64,000 nucleotides of DNA from Sphaerimonospora thailandensis (GTDB lineage Bacteria; Actinomycetota; Actinomycetes; Streptosporangiales; Streptosporangiaceae). Shown piece by piece: positions 1 to 9,803 of the stretch (within the stretch, counting starts at the first letter, position 1; the number at the start of each line of letters is the position of its first letter). The stretch spans positions 124,001 through 188,000 of the forward strand of contig NZ_BOOG01000007.1 in NCBI RefSeq assembly GCF_016863115.1, given 5' to 3'. The notes under the pieces were generated by a model that did not search any database, was not told where the DNA came from, and saw only the letters and a list, made by a program, of their open reading frames with translations. The position numbers were made by a program, and so were the translations under genes.

Positions 1-234
1 GACGACCACGTTGGGATGGGTGAGCCGACCGGCGGCGCGGGCCTCCCGCATGGTCCGGCGGTTGAGATCGCTCAGCTCGTCGCCCATGGCGCTGTCGAAG
101 CGGACCTCCTTGACCGCGACCTCGCGATCCAGCAGCTCGTCGTGGGCCCGCCACACGACACCCATGCCACCCCGGCCGATCTGCTCCACCAGGTGGTACC
201 GGCCCCCCACGAGCCGGCCTTGCGCTTGCGCCAT
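1..234 (-). CDS. Serine/threonine protein kinase, N-terminal 78 residues (runs off window)
   Basis: Only the N-terminus of a Hanks-type kinase lies here; the gene continues beyond base 1. The glycine loop GRGGMGVV is at residues 20-27 and the VAVK lysine at residue 42. The helix-C glutamate (MREARAA) is at about residue 64, followed by the L-HPNVV segment typical of PknB-like kinases. These residues bind ATP and are all intact. No transmembrane or sensor part is visible, so the signal and substrates are unknown. The ATG at 232-234 is the natural start because the kinase fold begins about ten residues later. It is divergent from the aromatic-pathway gene to its right. Confidence 0.93.
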   Translation of the reverse strand, partial: MAQAQGRLVGGRYHLVEQIGRGGMGVVWRAHDELLDREVAVKEVRFDSAMGDELSDLNRRTMREARAAGRLTHPNVVV

Positions 235-371
235 CTAATCCCCTCCCGGACGGAAGAATCGTCCCACGGATGGCAAAGGGATCAACTCGGGCGAATCGCT
301 ACCGATCCACCTATTCCGGCATATGAGACAGATCGTTTCGGGTCCGCCGACGTGGTGCTAAGGTCGAAGAC

Positions 372-431
372 ATGGCTCAGTGCTTCACGTTTACGCAGCC
401 GGCTCCGGGAGGGCCGGTCGCGCGATCGTGA
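372..431 (+). CDS. Putative 19-residue leader peptide ahead of the DAHPS/chorismate mutase gene
   Basis: A short frame, MAQCFTFTQPAPGGPVARS, starts at ATG 372 with AAGG at 360-363 as a possible Shine-Dalgarno, and stops at 429-431. It overlaps the 5' arm of a long hairpin and lies just before an intrinsic terminator. That is the arrangement of a translated attenuator. It has two Phe codons but no Trp or Tyr, so the case for ribosome stalling on an aromatic codon is weak. It may not be translated at all. Confidence 0.33.
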   Translation: MAQCFTFTQPAPGGPVARS

Positions 432-485
432 GTTAGCGACCATCCGGAGCCGGCTGAAGGCAGAGACGCCCGTCTCTGCCTTTTT
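396..485 (+). terminator. Attenuator-like leader: long hairpin plus intrinsic terminator
   Basis: Two stacked structures precede the gene at 532. First, 13 bases at 396-408 (CAGCCGGCTCCGG) are perfectly complementary to 444-456. Second, GGCAGAGACG at 459-468 pairs with 471-480 and is followed directly by TTTTT at 481-485, a textbook Rho-independent terminator. A further copy of CAGCCGGCT at 495-503 could compete for the 3' arm at 448-456. GCCGGC at 497-502 can also pair with 509-514 just upstream of the ribosome binding site. The terminator lies between promoter and coding region, which argues for regulated read-through rather than the end of an upstream gene, since the kinase is divergent. 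Confidence 0.72.
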
Positions 486-531
486 GGTTTGACTCAGCCG
501 GCTCGTGGGCCGGCCTGACAGTGGAGGCCAT

Positions 532-1530
532 ATGTCGAACGCAGTCCAACTCGACCGCCGAGCCGTACGGGGCCGAGCCGTACGAGTGGGAGATCTGACC
601 ATCGGCGAAGGCATGCCCGTCGCCGTGATCGGCGGGCAGGACGCCCGATGGCTGAGTCTGCGCGGCCATCATGGCGGGATCCCGGCTGACGAGGTGATCC
701 GCCGGGCTCGGGCGGGCTGGGATGGGCCGCTCCTGGTCGAGCCGTTCTCGGCGGCGGATCTGGACGCGATCGCGCGGCATGCCGACGGAGTGGTGGTCGG
801 CGCGGCGTGGATGCAGGACTTCGCCCTGGTCCGGGCGGTGGCGCGGCTCGGCCTGCCGGTGATCGTGCAGCGCGGCCGGGCCGCCACGTTGGAGGAGTGG
901 CTGGCCATCGTGGACTACTGCGTCGCCGAGGGCAACGACCTGGTGGTGCTCTGCGAGAGCGGCAGCCGTACGCCTCTGGAGGGGGTGCCGCTCGACCTCA
1001 CGCTGATGCGGGCGGCACGGGAGCGATCGGGCCGTCCCGTGATCGCTTCGATCGGCGGCGGGGACTGCGGCGGGGACGGCGGCGCGGATGCCGGTGTGCT
1101 CGCCGCCGCGGCGGTGGCGGCCGGGGCCGACGGCCTGCTGCTCGATCCCGGGGCCCCTTCCGCCGTGGTGACCGCGGCGCACGAGGCCGCGACGGTGCTG
1201 GCCCCCCTCATCCGGCCCGAGGCGCCCGCCACGCTGGCCGAGGCGAGGGCGGCGATCGACCGGGTCGACGCCGCGCTCGCGACGCTCCTCGAACGCCGGG
1301 TGGCACTGGCCGGGACCATTCAACGTCTCAAGCCCGTCGGCGGCTTCCAGGGGCGGGACATGGAGCGTGAGCGCCGGCTGGTCGCCGCGATGGCTCGCCG
1401 CGCGCCCCGGCTGGGCGAGGAGCGGCTCGCACCGGTGATGAACGCCGTGATCGAGGCCGGACTGCGGCTCGCCGAAGCGGAACGCGGGGATGCGCGACTC
1501 CGGTCCCACGGGTCCCCGGATCACGCGTAG
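532..1530 (+). CDS. Fusion of a degenerate DAHP-synthase-like domain and chorismate mutase
   Basis: The 332-residue protein has two parts. Residues 26-212 align by pattern with type I-beta DAHP synthases: VGAAWMQDF matches the family IGARNMQNF, and ATLEEWL, AEGN and LCESGSRT follow in order. The metal and PEP ligands are lost. The PCSVE cysteine segment is absent, the KRG lysine is Gln (QRG, 113-115), and the DPSH histidine region reads SIGGGDC. Residues 234-316 are an AroQ-type chorismate mutase with LLERRVALAGTIQRLK intact. The start at ATG 532 is chosen for its GGAGG at 523-527 rather than a GTG 27 bases upstream. I infer a chorismate mutase with a regulatory or structural pseudo-DAHPS domain. 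An attenuator-like leader precedes it. Confidence 0.8.
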   Translation: MSNAVQLDRRAVRGRAVRVGDLTIGEGMPVAVIGGQDARWLSLRGHHGGIPADEVIRRARAGWDGPLLVEPFSAADLDAIARHADGVVVGAAWMQDFALVRAVARLGLPVIVQRGRAATLEEWLAIVDYCVAEGNDLVVLCESGSRTPLEGVPLDLTLMRAARERSGRPVIASIGGGDCGGDGGADAGVLAAAAVAAGADGLLLDPGAPSAVVTAAHEAATVLAPLIRPEAPATLAEARAAIDRVDAALATLLERRVALAGTIQRLKPVGGFQGRDMERERRLVAAMARRAPRLGEERLAPVMNAVIEAGLRLAEAERGDARLRSHGSPDHA

Positions 1531-1599
1531 GCTCTGACGCGCGGGGCGCGCGGCATGCGTCGGGCGGCCCGGAGGGCGGCGCGGCGAGTTGGGGGTCCC

Positions 1600-4500
1600 A
1601 TGGGTGATTCGTTTGTTCATCTGCACGTTCACACCGAGTACTCGATGCTGGACGGGGCGGCCCGGCTCAAGCAGATGTTCAAAGTCGTGGGCGAGCTGGG
1701 CATGCCCGCGATCGCGATCACCGACCACGGCAACATGCACGGGGCGTACGACTTCTACAAGCAGGCGACCGCCGCCGGGGTGAAGCCGATCCTCGGCATC
1801 GAGGCGTACGTGGCGCCCGAGTCGCGGCTGCACAAGAAGCCGGTCCGGTGGGGCGAGCCGCACCAGAAGGGCGACGACGTCTCGGGCAGCGGTCACTACA
1901 CCCACATGACGATCTGGGCCCGGAACAAAGCGGGCATGCACAACCTGATGAAGCTCTCCTCCCGGGCCTACACCGAGGGCTTCGTACGCAAATGGGCCCG
2001 GATGGACGCCGAGATCCTCGCGGAGCACTCCGAGGGTCTGATGGCGACCACCGGCTGTCCTTCCGGCGAGGTGCAGACGCGCCTGCGGCTGGGGCAGTAC
2101 GACGAGGCGCTCAAGGCGGCCGCGAAGTTCCAGGAGATCTTCGGGAAGGACGACTACTACCTGGAGGTCATGGATCACGGGCTCGACATCGAGCGCCGGG
2201 TCCGGGACGGGCTCATCCGGATCAGCCGGGAGCTGGACATCCCGCCGCTGGTCACCAACGACTCGCACTACACCTATGAGTCCGACGCCTCCGGCCACGA
2301 CGCGCTGCTGTGCATCCAGACCGGCAAGCAGCTCAGCGACACCGACAGGTTCCGGTTCGACGGCACCGGCTACTACCTCAAGTCGGCCGACGAGATGCGG
2401 ACCGTCGACTCCTCCGAGCTGTGGCAGGAGGGCTGCCGCAACACGCTGCTGGTCGCCGAGAAGGTCGATCCCTCCGGGTTCTTCGAGTTCAAGAACCTGA
2501 TGCCGACCTTCCCGATCCCGGACGGCATGACCGAGGAGGAGTACTTCCGGCAGCAGATCTGGGCGGGGATGGAGCGCCGTTTCCCCGGCGGGGTGGACTC
2601 CGAGCACCGCGCCTGGGTCGAGAACGAGATCGGCGTCATCCTGCAGATGGGCTTCCCGAGCTACTTCCTCGTGGTCGCCGACTTCATCATGTGGGCCAAG
2701 AACAACGGCATCCGGGTGGGGCCGGGCCGTGGTTCGGCCGCCGGGTCGCTGGTCGCGTACGCGCTCGGCATCACCGACCTCGACCCGATCCCGCACGGGC
2801 TGATCTTCGAGCGCTTCCTCAACCCCGAGCGCGTGTCCATGCCCGACATCGACATCGACTTCGACGAGCGCAGGCGGGCCGACGTGATCCGCTACGTCAC
2901 GGAGAAGTGGGGCGCGGACAAGGTGGCGATGATCGCTACCTTCGGCACCATCAAGGCGAAAGCCGCCATCAAGGACGCCGCCCGTGTCCTGGGATACCCG
3001 TACGCGCTGGGCGACCGCGTGTCCAAGGCGTTCCCCCCGGCCGTGATGGGCAAGGACATCCCGCTTTCTGGCATCTTCGACTCCGAGCACCCGCGCTACA
3101 ACGAGGCGGGTGAGCTGCGCAAGCTGTACGACGAGGACGTCGACGTCAAGGCGGCGATCGAGCTCGGCAAGGGCCTGGAGGGGCTGATCCGGCAGACCGG
3201 CGTGCACGCCGCCGGCGTGATCATGTCGGCCGAGCCGCTGACCGACTACATCCCGATCATGCGCCGCGACTCCGACGGCGCGATCATCACGCAGTTCGAC
3301 TACCCGACCTGCGAGACGCTCGGCCTGCTCAAGATGGACTTCCTGGGCCTGCGCAACCTCACGATCATCGACGACTGCCTGAAGATGATCGAGGCGAACA
3401 CCGGGAACATGATCGATCTGCTGGAGCTCCCGCTCGAGAACGCCAAGGCGTACGAGCTGCTGGCCAGGGGCGACACGCTCGGCATCTTCCAGCTCGACGG
3501 CGGTGGCATGCGCACCCTGCTGCGACTGATGAAGCCCGACAACTTCGAGGACATCTCCGCCGCCCTCGCGCTCTACCGGCCCGGCCCGATGGGCGCCAAC
3601 TCCCACACGAACTACGCGCTGCGCAAGAACGGCCAGCAGGAGATCACCCCGATCCATCCGGAGTTGGCGGAACCGCTCAAGGACATCCTCGACACGACCT
3701 ACGGCCTGATCGTCTATCAGGAGCAGGTCATGGCCATCGCGCAGAAGGTGGCCAACTACACGCTCGGCGGCGCCGACCTGCTCCGTCGCGCGATGGGCAA
3801 GAAGAAGAAGTCCGAGCTGGACAAGCAGTTCGAGTTCTTCGAGAAGGGCATGAAGGAGAACGGCTTCTCCGATGCCGCGATCAAGGCGCTGTGGGACATC
3901 CTGCTGCCCTTCTCCGACTACGCCTTCAACAAGGCCCACACGGCCGGGTACGGCCTGGTTTCGTACTGGACCGCCTACCTCAAGGCCAACTACCCCGCCG
4001 AGTACATGGCCGCCCTGCTGACGTCCGTCAAGGACGACAAGGACAAGAGCGCCCTCTATCTGAACGAATGCCGCCGCATGGGCATCAAGGTGCTCCCGCC
4101 GGACGTCAACGACTCCGACTTCGACTTCACCCCGCGCGGCACCGACGTCCGCTTCGGCCTGTCGGCCGTACGGAACGTCGGCGGCAACGTGGTCGACGGG
4201 GTCATCGCCGCGCGCCGGGACAAGAGCAGGTTCGCCGACTTCAAGGACTTCCTGCGCAAGGTCCCGGCCGTCGCCTGCAACAAGCGGGTCATCGAGTCGC
4301 TGATCAAGGCGGGGGCGTTCGACTCGCTCGGGCACGTGCGCAAGGGCCTGATCATGGTCCACGAGCAGGCCGTCGACGCGATCATCGATATCAAGAAGAA
4401 CGAGGCCATCGGCCAGGACTCGCTGTTCGGCGCGGCCGACGGCGGCGAGGACCAGACCTTCGACGTGCAGATCCCGCCGGGGGAGTGGGACAAGACCACG

Positions 4501-5121
4501 TTGCTGCAGTTCGAGCGCGAGATGCTCGGCCTGTACGTCTCGGATCACCCGCTGCTCGGCGTGGAGCACATCCTCGCCTCGGGCGCCGACTGCTCGATCG
4601 CCGCCCTCCAGGACGAGAGCCGTCCGGACGGTCAGATCATCACGGTCGGCGGCATCCTGTCGGGCCTGCAGCGCAAGGTCACCAAGAAGGGGGACACCTG
4701 GGTTCTCACCGAACTGGAGGACCTGGAGGGCTCCATCGAGGTGATGATCTTCCCGTCGGCGTACCAGTTGTGCGCCACGATCCTGGCCGAGGACGCGATC
4801 GTCTTCGTCAAGGGCAGGCTCGACAAGCGGGAGGACGTCGCGAAGATCATCGCGATGGAGGTGACCGCCCCGGACCTCACGACCGAGTCGGGTGGGCCGC
4901 TGGTGGTCAGCCTGCCGGTCGCCCGGTGCACCCCGCCGGTGGTCGGCCGCCTCAAGGAGGTGCTGACCACCCATCCGGGCACCACCGAGGTCCATCTCCA
5001 ACTCCACAACGGGCCGCGCACGACGGTCATGCGCCTTGACGACCGGCTCAGGGTGACGCCCTCACCCGCGCTCATGGGAGACCTCAAGCAGCTCCTCGGC
5101 CCCGCCTGTCTGGGTGCCTGA
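1600..5121 (+). CDS. dnaE: DNA polymerase III alpha subunit
   Basis: This is the replicative polymerase catalytic subunit (1173 residues, usual for DnaE1). The N-terminal PHP domain begins [14 protein letters not shown] and keeps ITDHGNMHG and TNDSHY. In mycobacterial DnaE1 this domain is the proofreading 3'-5' exonuclease. The catalytic aspartates are D416 and D418 (PDIDIDF) and D580 (LKMDFLGL). A QDSLF sequence at 939-943 fits the internal beta-clamp-binding motif, and an OB-fold region follows. The ATG at 1600 is preferred over an in-frame start at 1555 because the PHP domain starts seven residues in. The 3' end overlaps the convergent penicillin-binding protein gene by 38 bases. Confidence 0.97.
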   Translation: MGDSFVHLHVHTEYSMLDGAARLKQMFKVVGELGMPAIAITDHGNMHGAYDFYKQATAAGVKPILGIEAYVAPESRLHKKPVRWGEPHQKGDDVSGSGHYTHMTIWARNKAGMHNLMKLSSRAYTEGFVRKWARMDAEILAEHSEGLMATTGCPSGEVQTRLRLGQYDEALKAAAKFQEIFGKDDYYLEVMDHGLDIERRVRDGLIRISRELDIPPLVTNDSHYTYESDASGHDALLCIQTGKQLSDTDRFRFDGTGYYLKSADEMRTVDSSELWQEGCRNTLLVAEKVDPSGFFEFKNLMPTFPIPDGMTEEEYFRQQIWAGMERRFPGGVDSEHRAWVENEIGVILQMGFPSYFLVVADFIMWAKNNGIRVGPGRGSAAGSLVAYALGITDLDPIPHGLIFERFLNPERVSMPDIDIDFDERRRADVIRYVTEKWGADKVAMIATFGTIKAKAAIKDAARVLGYPYALGDRVSKAFPPAVMGKDIPLSGIFDSEHPRYNEAGELRKLYDEDVDVKAAIELGKGLEGLIRQTGVHAAGVIMSAEPLTDYIPIMRRDSDGAIITQFDYPTCETLGLLKMDFLGLRNLTIIDDCLKMIEANTGNMIDLLELPLENAKAYELLARGDTLGIFQLDGGGMRTLLRLMKPDNFEDISAALALYRPGPMGANSHTNYALRKNGQQEITPIHPELAEPLKDILDTTYGLIVYQEQVMAIAQKVANYTLGGADLLRRAMGKKKKSELDKQFEFFEKGMKENGFSDAAIKALWDILLPFSDYAFNKAHTAGYGLVSYWTAYLKANYPAEYMAALLTSVKDDKDKSALYLNECRRMGIKVLPPDVNDSDFDFTPRGTDVRFGLSAVRNVGGNVVDGVIAARRDKSRFADFKDFLRKVPAVACNKRVIESLIKAGAFDSLGHVRKGLIMVHEQAVDAIIDIKKNEAIGQDSLFGAADGGEDQTFDVQIPPGEWDKTTLLQFEREMLGLYVSDHPLLGVEHILASGADCSIAALQDESRPDGQIITVGGILSGLQRKVTKKGDTWVLTELEDLEGSIEVMIFPSAYQLCATILAEDAIVFVKGRLDKREDVAKIIAMEVTAPDLTTESGGPLVVSLPVARCTPPVVGRLKEVLTTHPGTTEVHLQLHNGPRTTVMRLDDRLRVTPSPALMGDLKQLLGPACLGA

Positions 5122-7819
5122 CGTCTGGGCGCCTGGCCGCTGGGCGCCTGGCCGCTGGGCGCTCGGCACCCCGGTGCTTGACCCGGCTCCTGTTCTGCTT
5201 GGGCTGTTTCCTGGCCTCGGCGGGCCTGACCTCGGCCGGCTTGGTGCGGGTCGGCTTGGTGCGGGGCTTGGTCTTGACGGACTTGGTGCCGGTCGGTCGA
5301 GTATGGGCGGGCTGGGTGGCTGTCCGGCGGCCGCGCGCCACCCGGTCGGCCTGTCGTCGGGGCCGCGGTGAGGACCGGCCTGAGCCGGGGGAGGTCCGGC
5401 TCGTCCCGGAAGCCCTCTGAGCCCCGACCCCCGTGCTGTTCCGCGTCCCATGTGTCCGGGTCTCATGTGTCCGGGTCTCATGTGTCCGGGTCTCATGCGT
5501 CCGGGTCCCGCGGGTTCGGGTCACCTTGGCGGCCTGTGCTCCGTGAGCCTGGGCGTTCGTCCGGGCGACAGGGTTCGCCTCGCCGGTCTGCACGGTGCCG
5601 GTCTGCACGGTGCCGGTCTGGGTCTCCCTCGTCTGGGTCTCTCCGGTCTGGGTGGCGTTGGTCTGCTGCTCGTCGTGCCGTCTCTCGCGGCGCTCGGCCT
5701 CCCGCTTGCGCTTCTTCTTCTCCTTCTCGACGAACTCCTTCAACCCAGGCGTGAAACCGCCGCCGAACCGATCCATGTCGGGCGGGACGAAGTCGTACGC
5801 CGGGGTGCCCCGCAGGGCCTGCCGCATCGAGTCCCCCCAGATCGGACCGGGCAGGGACGCCCCCTGAACGGCGCCGTAGTAGCGCCCGCCGATGGTCACG
5901 CCGGTGAGCGGGTGGCGGTAGGAGCCCCGGATGTCGCCGATGCTGACCGCGGCGGCGAGCGTTGGGGTGTAACCGGCGAACCAGGCGGAGGTGTACCCGT
6001 TGTTCGTGCCCGTCTTGCCCGCCTGCGGACGTCCGATGGACTGCCCGCGCATCGTCCCCCTGGTGAAGACCCCGCTCAGCACGTGGTTGACGGCGTCGGC
6101 GACCTCGGGCTCGAGCGCGGTCACACAGTCCGGCGGCACCTGCTTGCGACTGCCGTCCTTCTCCACGACGGCGGTGATCGCCATGGGCCGGCAGTAGCGT
6201 CCCCGCGCCGCGAACGCCGCGAAAGCGGCGGCCACCGTCGTCGGGTCCATCTCGTTGGCGCCGAGGGTGAACGTGGGCACCTCGTGCAGCGGTCGGCCGT
6301 CGGCCCGCGCGATTCCGAGCGCCTGTGCGGTCCTGACCACGTTGCACAGGCCGACATGGCGCTCCAACTCCATGAAGAAGATGTTCACCGAGTTCCAGGT
6401 GCCCATCTCCAGGCTGAGCGGCCCGCCCCGGCCCTCACCGCCCGCGTTGTGGATCGTCGTCCTGGGGTCGTTGACGGCCTTGCCCGAGCAGTCCCGGTAG
6501 CCGCCGGCCGGGACGAAAGCCCCGGGGATCTGGAACCCGTCGCCGAACCGCATGCCCTGCGACAGCGCGGTGGCCAGCGTGAACGCCTTGAACGTCGATC
6601 CCGCCTGCAGGCCGAGTCCGCCGCCGTGCGCCTGATCGGCGGCCAGGTTGTAGGTGGTGCGCGCCCCGAGGCTCCGGTTCTTCGGGTTGCGCCCGTACCG
6701 CTTGCTGACCGCCATCGCCCGGATGAACCCGGTGCCCGGCTCGATCATGCTCTCGGCGGCCACCTGGGTGTCCCGGGGGTGTACCCGGGCCGAGATGGCC
6801 CGCTCGGCCGCCCGCTGCGCCACCGGGTCGACCGTGGTCCACAGCGTGAGCCCGCCCCGCTGGAGGCGCCGCTCACGCTCGGCCCGCGTGCTCCCGAACG
6901 CGGGATTGGTCAGCACCTCCTGCTGCACGTACACGCAGAAGAACGGGTATGCGCTCGCTCCGCAGCCGCCGGGCTCCGCCCGCATGCGCAGCCCCAGCGG
7001 CATGCCCTGTGCCGTTCGTGCCGCGACCCGGCCTATCATCCGCAACTCGGCCATCCGGCCGAGCACCAGGTTACGCCGGTCGAGCAGCCGGGCCCGCTGC
7101 TCGGCGCCGATCGACGGATCGGTGTCGTACGGCGCCCGCACCGCCCCGGCGAGCGCGGCCGCCTGGGGGAGCGTCAGGTCGGCGGCGTCGACGCCGAAGA
7201 ACCGCTGGGCGGCGGCCTGCACCCCGAACGCGCCGGCGCCGAAATAGGCGATGTTGAGGTATCGCTCCAGGATCTCGTCCTTGGTGTACTTCTGCTCCAG
7301 CGCCAGCGCGTAGCGCAACTCGGTGATCTTGCGGTGGATGTTCCGTACCCGGGCCAGGGCGCGCTCGTGGGGGGTCTCCGCCTGGGTGACCATGATGTTC
7401 TTCACGAGCTGCTGGGTGATCGACGAGCCGCCCTGTCGGATGCCGCCCGCCCTGGTGTTGGCGATGAGCGCCCGCAGCGTGCCCTTGACGTCGAGCCCGC
7501 CGTGCTCGTAGAACCGGGAGTCCTCGATGGCCACGATCGCCTGCCGCATGGCCGGGGCGACCCGGTCGAGCGGCACGGACTGCCGGTTCTGGTAGTAGAA
7601 CTGCGCGATCTGCCTGCCGTTCCGGTCCAGCAGCCGGGTCATCTCGGGCAGACGGTCCTCGCTGGGCGGCGGCGGCAGGCGCGTGAACATGGACGTGGCG
7701 TTCCTGGCGGCCAGGCCGGCCCCGCTCACCAGCGGCATGGCCAGACCGGCGACCAGGATTCCCCCGGCCGCGCCTGCCAAGCCCAACGCGGCGACAGCGC
7801 CGAGTAGACGAGAGGTCAC
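5084..7819 (-). CDS. Class A penicillin-binding protein (transglycosylase/transpeptidase)
   Basis: A bifunctional peptidoglycan synthase of 911 residues. A signal anchor is at about 5-35. The GT51 domain carries [10 protein letters not shown] (catalytic Glu99), QGGSSITQQ and LNIAYFG. The transpeptidase has its Ser408-x-x-Lys411 (GSTFK), SVN at 477-479 and KTG at 602-604, so both activities look intact. From about residue 697 to the end is a low-complexity cytoplasmic- or wall-facing tail of about 215 residues made of Thr/Gln, Thr/Arg/His and Arg/Ala repeats encoded by 15-bp tandem units. The tail is far longer than the enzymatic part needs and overlaps the end of dnaE. It starts at GTG with no clear Shine-Dalgarno. 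Divergent neighbours are absent; murA lies just upstream on the same strand. Confidence 0.95.
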   Translation of the reverse strand: MTSRLLGAVAALGLAGAAGGILVAGLAMPLVSGAGLAARNATSMFTRLPPPPSEDRLPEMTRLLDRNGRQIAQFYYQNRQSVPLDRVAPAMRQAIVAIEDSRFYEHGGLDVKGTLRALIANTRAGGIRQGGSSITQQLVKNIMVTQAETPHERALARVRNIHRKITELRYALALEQKYTKDEILERYLNIAYFGAGAFGVQAAAQRFFGVDAADLTLPQAAALAGAVRAPYDTDPSIGAEQRARLLDRRNLVLGRMAELRMIGRVAARTAQGMPLGLRMRAEPGGCGASAYPFFCVYVQQEVLTNPAFGSTRAERERRLQRGGLTLWTTVDPVAQRAAERAISARVHPRDTQVAAESMIEPGTGFIRAMAVSKRYGRNPKNRSLGARTTYNLAADQAHGGGLGLQAGSTFKAFTLATALSQGMRFGDGFQIPGAFVPAGGYRDCSGKAVNDPRTTIHNAGGEGRGGPLSLEMGTWNSVNIFFMELERHVGLCNVVRTAQALGIARADGRPLHEVPTFTLGANEMDPTTVAAAFAAFAARGRYCRPMAITAVVEKDGSRKQVPPDCVTALEPEVADAVNHVLSGVFTRGTMRGQSIGRPQAGKTGTNNGYTSAWFAGYTPTLAAAVSIGDIRGSYRHPLTGVTIGGRYYGAVQGASLPGPIWGDSMRQALRGTPAYDFVPPDMDRFGGGFTPGLKEFVEKEKKKRKREAERRERRHDEQQTNATQTGETQTRETQTGTVQTGTVQTGEANPVARTNAQAHGAQAAKVTRTRGTRTHETRTHETRTHETRTHGTRNSTGVGAQRASGTSRTSPGSGRSSPRPRRQADRVARGRRTATQPAHTRPTGTKSVKTKPRTKPTRTKPAEVRPAEARKQPKQNRSRVKHRGAERPAARRPAARRPDVRHPDRRGRGAA
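5110..5169 (+). repeat. 15-bp tandem repeat array spanning the dnaE stop codon
   Basis: Four imperfect 15-bp units based on CTGGGCGCCTGGCCG (5110, 5125, 5140, 5155). On the minus strand they encode the arginine/alanine-rich end of the penicillin-binding protein (AARRP-type units). The first unit contains the last codons and TGA of dnaE on the plus strand. Confidence 0.8.
5446..5520 (+). repeat. 15-bp tandem repeat encoding RTHET units
   Basis: Five consecutive 15-bp units (TCTCATGTGTCCGGG and variants) inside the penicillin-binding protein tail. Units two and three are identical. Being a multiple of three, gain or loss of units would only lengthen or shorten the tail. Confidence 0.9.
5583..5657 (+). 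repeat. 15-bp tandem repeat encoding [10 protein letters not shown] units
   Basis: Two identical CCGGTCTGCACGGTG units followed by three diverged ones, in phase with the reading frame of the penicillin-binding protein tail on the minus strand. They give a Thr/Gln-rich stretch. Confidence 0.85.
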
Positions 7820-7872
7820 GGAAATATCAGTGCGACCCCGGGATCAGGTCCAAACGCGATCCGGCGAAAGCT

Positions 7873-9210
7873 TTACATCGGCCTGCTGATCTTCAACCCG
7901 AGTGAGGTGAACTGCTCGAAAGGCCGGTGGTATCCCCGTTCGATGTGGTTCACCCCGCGCAACGTGGAGGTCCCCTCCGCCACCGCCGCGGCCAGCACCG
8001 CCGAGAAGCCTGCCCGGATGTCCGGCAGCGTGACGTCGGCCCCGCGCAGCTTCGACACCCCGTGCACCACAGCCGAGTGCTTGGCGTTGGTGTCGTGGTA
8101 ACGGCAGGCCGGGCCGCCCAGGCACTGTGCGAACACCTCGATCTCGCAGCCCAGCTTCTGCAGGGCCGGCACGTACACGAGCCGGTTCTCGAAGACCGTC
8201 TCATGCAGCACCGACATGCCCTCGGCCCGGGTGAACAGCACCATCAGCGGCGTCTGCCAGTCCGTCATGAACCCGGGATGGGTGTCGGTCTGCACGGCGG
8301 CCGCCCGCAGCCCGTCGGCGGCCGAGGCGCACAGCCACTCGTCGGTGATCTCGAACCGCGCGCCCATCCTGGCGAGTGTGGTGATGGCGGTGACCAGGCG
8401 GTCCTGCGGGCAGCCGTGCACCCGCACCTCGCCCCCGGTGACGAGCCCCGCCACCAGGTAGGAGAACGCCTCGATGCGGTCGCCGGCCAACCAGGTGGAG
8501 GCCCCGTGCAGCCGCTCCACGCCCTCGATGACGATGCGCCGGTCCGGGCTGAGCTCGATCATCGCGCCCATCCGCTGCAGGAACAGCGCGAGCTCCACCA
8601 CCTCCGGCTCCATCGCGGCGCCCTTGATGACTGTTTTTCCCTCGGCGAGCACGGCCGACATCAGGATCGTCTCGGTGGCGCCGACGCTGGGATAGGGCAG
8701 CGTGATGCGGCTGCCGCGCAGCCGGGTCGCCTTGGCGGTGATCCCGTTGTCGCCGACCTCGATCTCCGCGCCCAGCGACCGCAGCGCCTCGACGTGGTAG
8801 TTGACCGGCCGCCGCCCGATCGGGTCGCCGCCCACGAGGGGGACGAACGCCTCACCGGCCAGGTGCAGCAGCGGGCCGAGCATCAGGATCGGGATGCGGT
8901 TGAGGCCCGTGTACTCCTCCGGGACGCGGGGCCTGATGTCGGTGCCCCGCTCGACGGTGATCTCGCCCGGGGTGATCTCCACATGGATGCCGAGGGCCTC
9001 CAGCATCGCCGCCGTCAGCCCCACCTCGCCGACCTCGGGGGCGTTGTGCAGGGTGCTCGGGCCGGTGCCCAGCATGGCCGCGACCATGTGCTTGGACACC
9101 GCGTTCTTCGATCCGCGGACCTCGACGTCCCCCCGTAGCGGGCCCGACGGGTCGATCTGCCACACCTCTTCCCTGCTGTGCCTGTTGACTCGCTCGCTCT
9201 GCTCGCTCAC
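7873..9210 (-). CDS. murA: UDP-N-acetylglucosamine 1-carboxyvinyltransferase (MurA family, Cys-to-Asp)
   Basis: MurA transfers enolpyruvate from PEP to UDP-GlcNAc, the first committed step of peptidoglycan synthesis, in the cytoplasm. The 445-residue protein keeps the Lys-Asn pair (GSKNA, K35/N36), the PSVGATE loop, the TDWQ aspartate and the DIRAG arginine. The catalytic-loop cysteine of the usual GGCAIG motif is aspartate here (GGDPIG, D129). Asp at this place is known from mycobacterial, chlamydial and Borrelia MurA and gives intrinsic fosfomycin resistance. The GTG at 9208-9210 is chosen because GGAGA lies just upstream; an earlier start at 9264 has no such support. It lies upstream of the penicillin-binding protein gene, a cell-wall pairing. 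Confidence 0.93.
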   Translation of the reverse strand: MSEQSERVNRHSREEVWQIDPSGPLRGDVEVRGSKNAVSKHMVAAMLGTGPSTLHNAPEVGEVGLTAAMLEALGIHVEITPGEITVERGTDIRPRVPEEYTGLNRIPILMLGPLLHLAGEAFVPLVGGDPIGRRPVNYHVEALRSLGAEIEVGDNGITAKATRLRGSRITLPYPSVGATETILMSAVLAEGKTVIKGAAMEPEVVELALFLQRMGAMIELSPDRRIVIEGVERLHGASTWLAGDRIEAFSYLVAGLVTGGEVRVHGCPQDRLVTAITTLARMGARFEITDEWLCASAADGLRAAAVQTDTHPGFMTDWQTPLMVLFTRAEGMSVLHETVFENRLVYVPALQKLGCEIEVFAQCLGGPACRYHDTNAKHSAVVHGVSKLRGADVTLPDIRAGFSAVLAAAVAEGTSTLRGVNHIERGYHRPFEQFTSLGLKISRPM

Positions 9211-9299
9211 GTTGTCTCCTCGAGTGCGCAGGTGAACCAAGAGTAACCGGCTGGATCGGATCAACAGGTAGCAGGTGGGACCTAGGTACTATCTGGACG

Positions 9300-9797
9300 G
9301 TGCGGTATCTGAGGGGCAATTCGCAGGTGGCGGCGCTTACCGTCCTCGTCCTGGCACCGCTCGGCGTGGTGGCCGGATTCATATGGTCGGCGGTGGCGCC
9401 GGCCTCGCGGTTCGTCGTGACCGACGCGGGCCCGATGCTCGCCGATCCCGTGGCGCAGACCCTGATAGAGGCCGACGGCTGGTTCGCCGTCATCACCGGC
9501 GGGTTCGGCCTGCTCTGCGGCATCGCGGGGTACGCTCTGGCCCGTCGGCGGCCCGTCCAGGCACTGGTGGGCCTCGCGGGCGGCGGCCTGCTCGCCGGTC
9601 ACCTCGCGCTCCTGGTCGGCGGAACGGCGAAGGGAACGATCCGGGCGGCCGCCCCCGGCGGCTTCACCACGACCACCTCACTCGGCGTGACCGCGAACGG
9701 CGTGCTGTTCGCCTGGCCGATCCTGGCCACCGCCGCCTTCTGGATCATCGAGTTCGTGGTCTTCTCGCAGGAGCGCCGCGAGGTGCGCGGGAGCTGA
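9300..9797 (+). CDS. Small membrane protein, DUF2567-like
   Basis: A 165-residue protein with four predicted membrane helices at roughly 8-30, 62-80, 88-104 and 137-157. The external loop VVTDAGPMLADP...EADGWF resembles DUF2567 proteins of actinomycetes, whose role is unknown. It begins at GTG 9300 with no Shine-Dalgarno. A TAGGTACTAT segment a few bases upstream suggests a leaderless message. It is divergent from murA and convergent with the amidase gene, six bases away. Confidence 0.72.
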   Translation: MRYLRGNSQVAALTVLVLAPLGVVAGFIWSAVAPASRFVVTDAGPMLADPVAQTLIEADGWFAVITGGFGLLCGIAGYALARRRPVQALVGLAGGGLLAGHLALLVGGTAKGTIRAAAPGGFTTTTSLGVTANGVLFAWPILATAAFWIIEFVVFSQERREVRGS

Positions 9798-9803
9798 TCC
9801 GGC

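Noticed and set aside
433-5007. Very long minus-strand frame (1524 codons) opposite dnaE
   Set aside because: It mirrors the high third-position GC of dnaE, its translation is His/Asp/Val/Arg-rich with no domains, and dnaE and the mutase gene are unambiguous on the plus strand.
5450-7807. Plus-strand frame of 785 codons opposite the penicillin-binding protein
   Set aside because: Antisense shadow: the minus strand carries full GT51 and transpeptidase motifs, while the plus translation has none.
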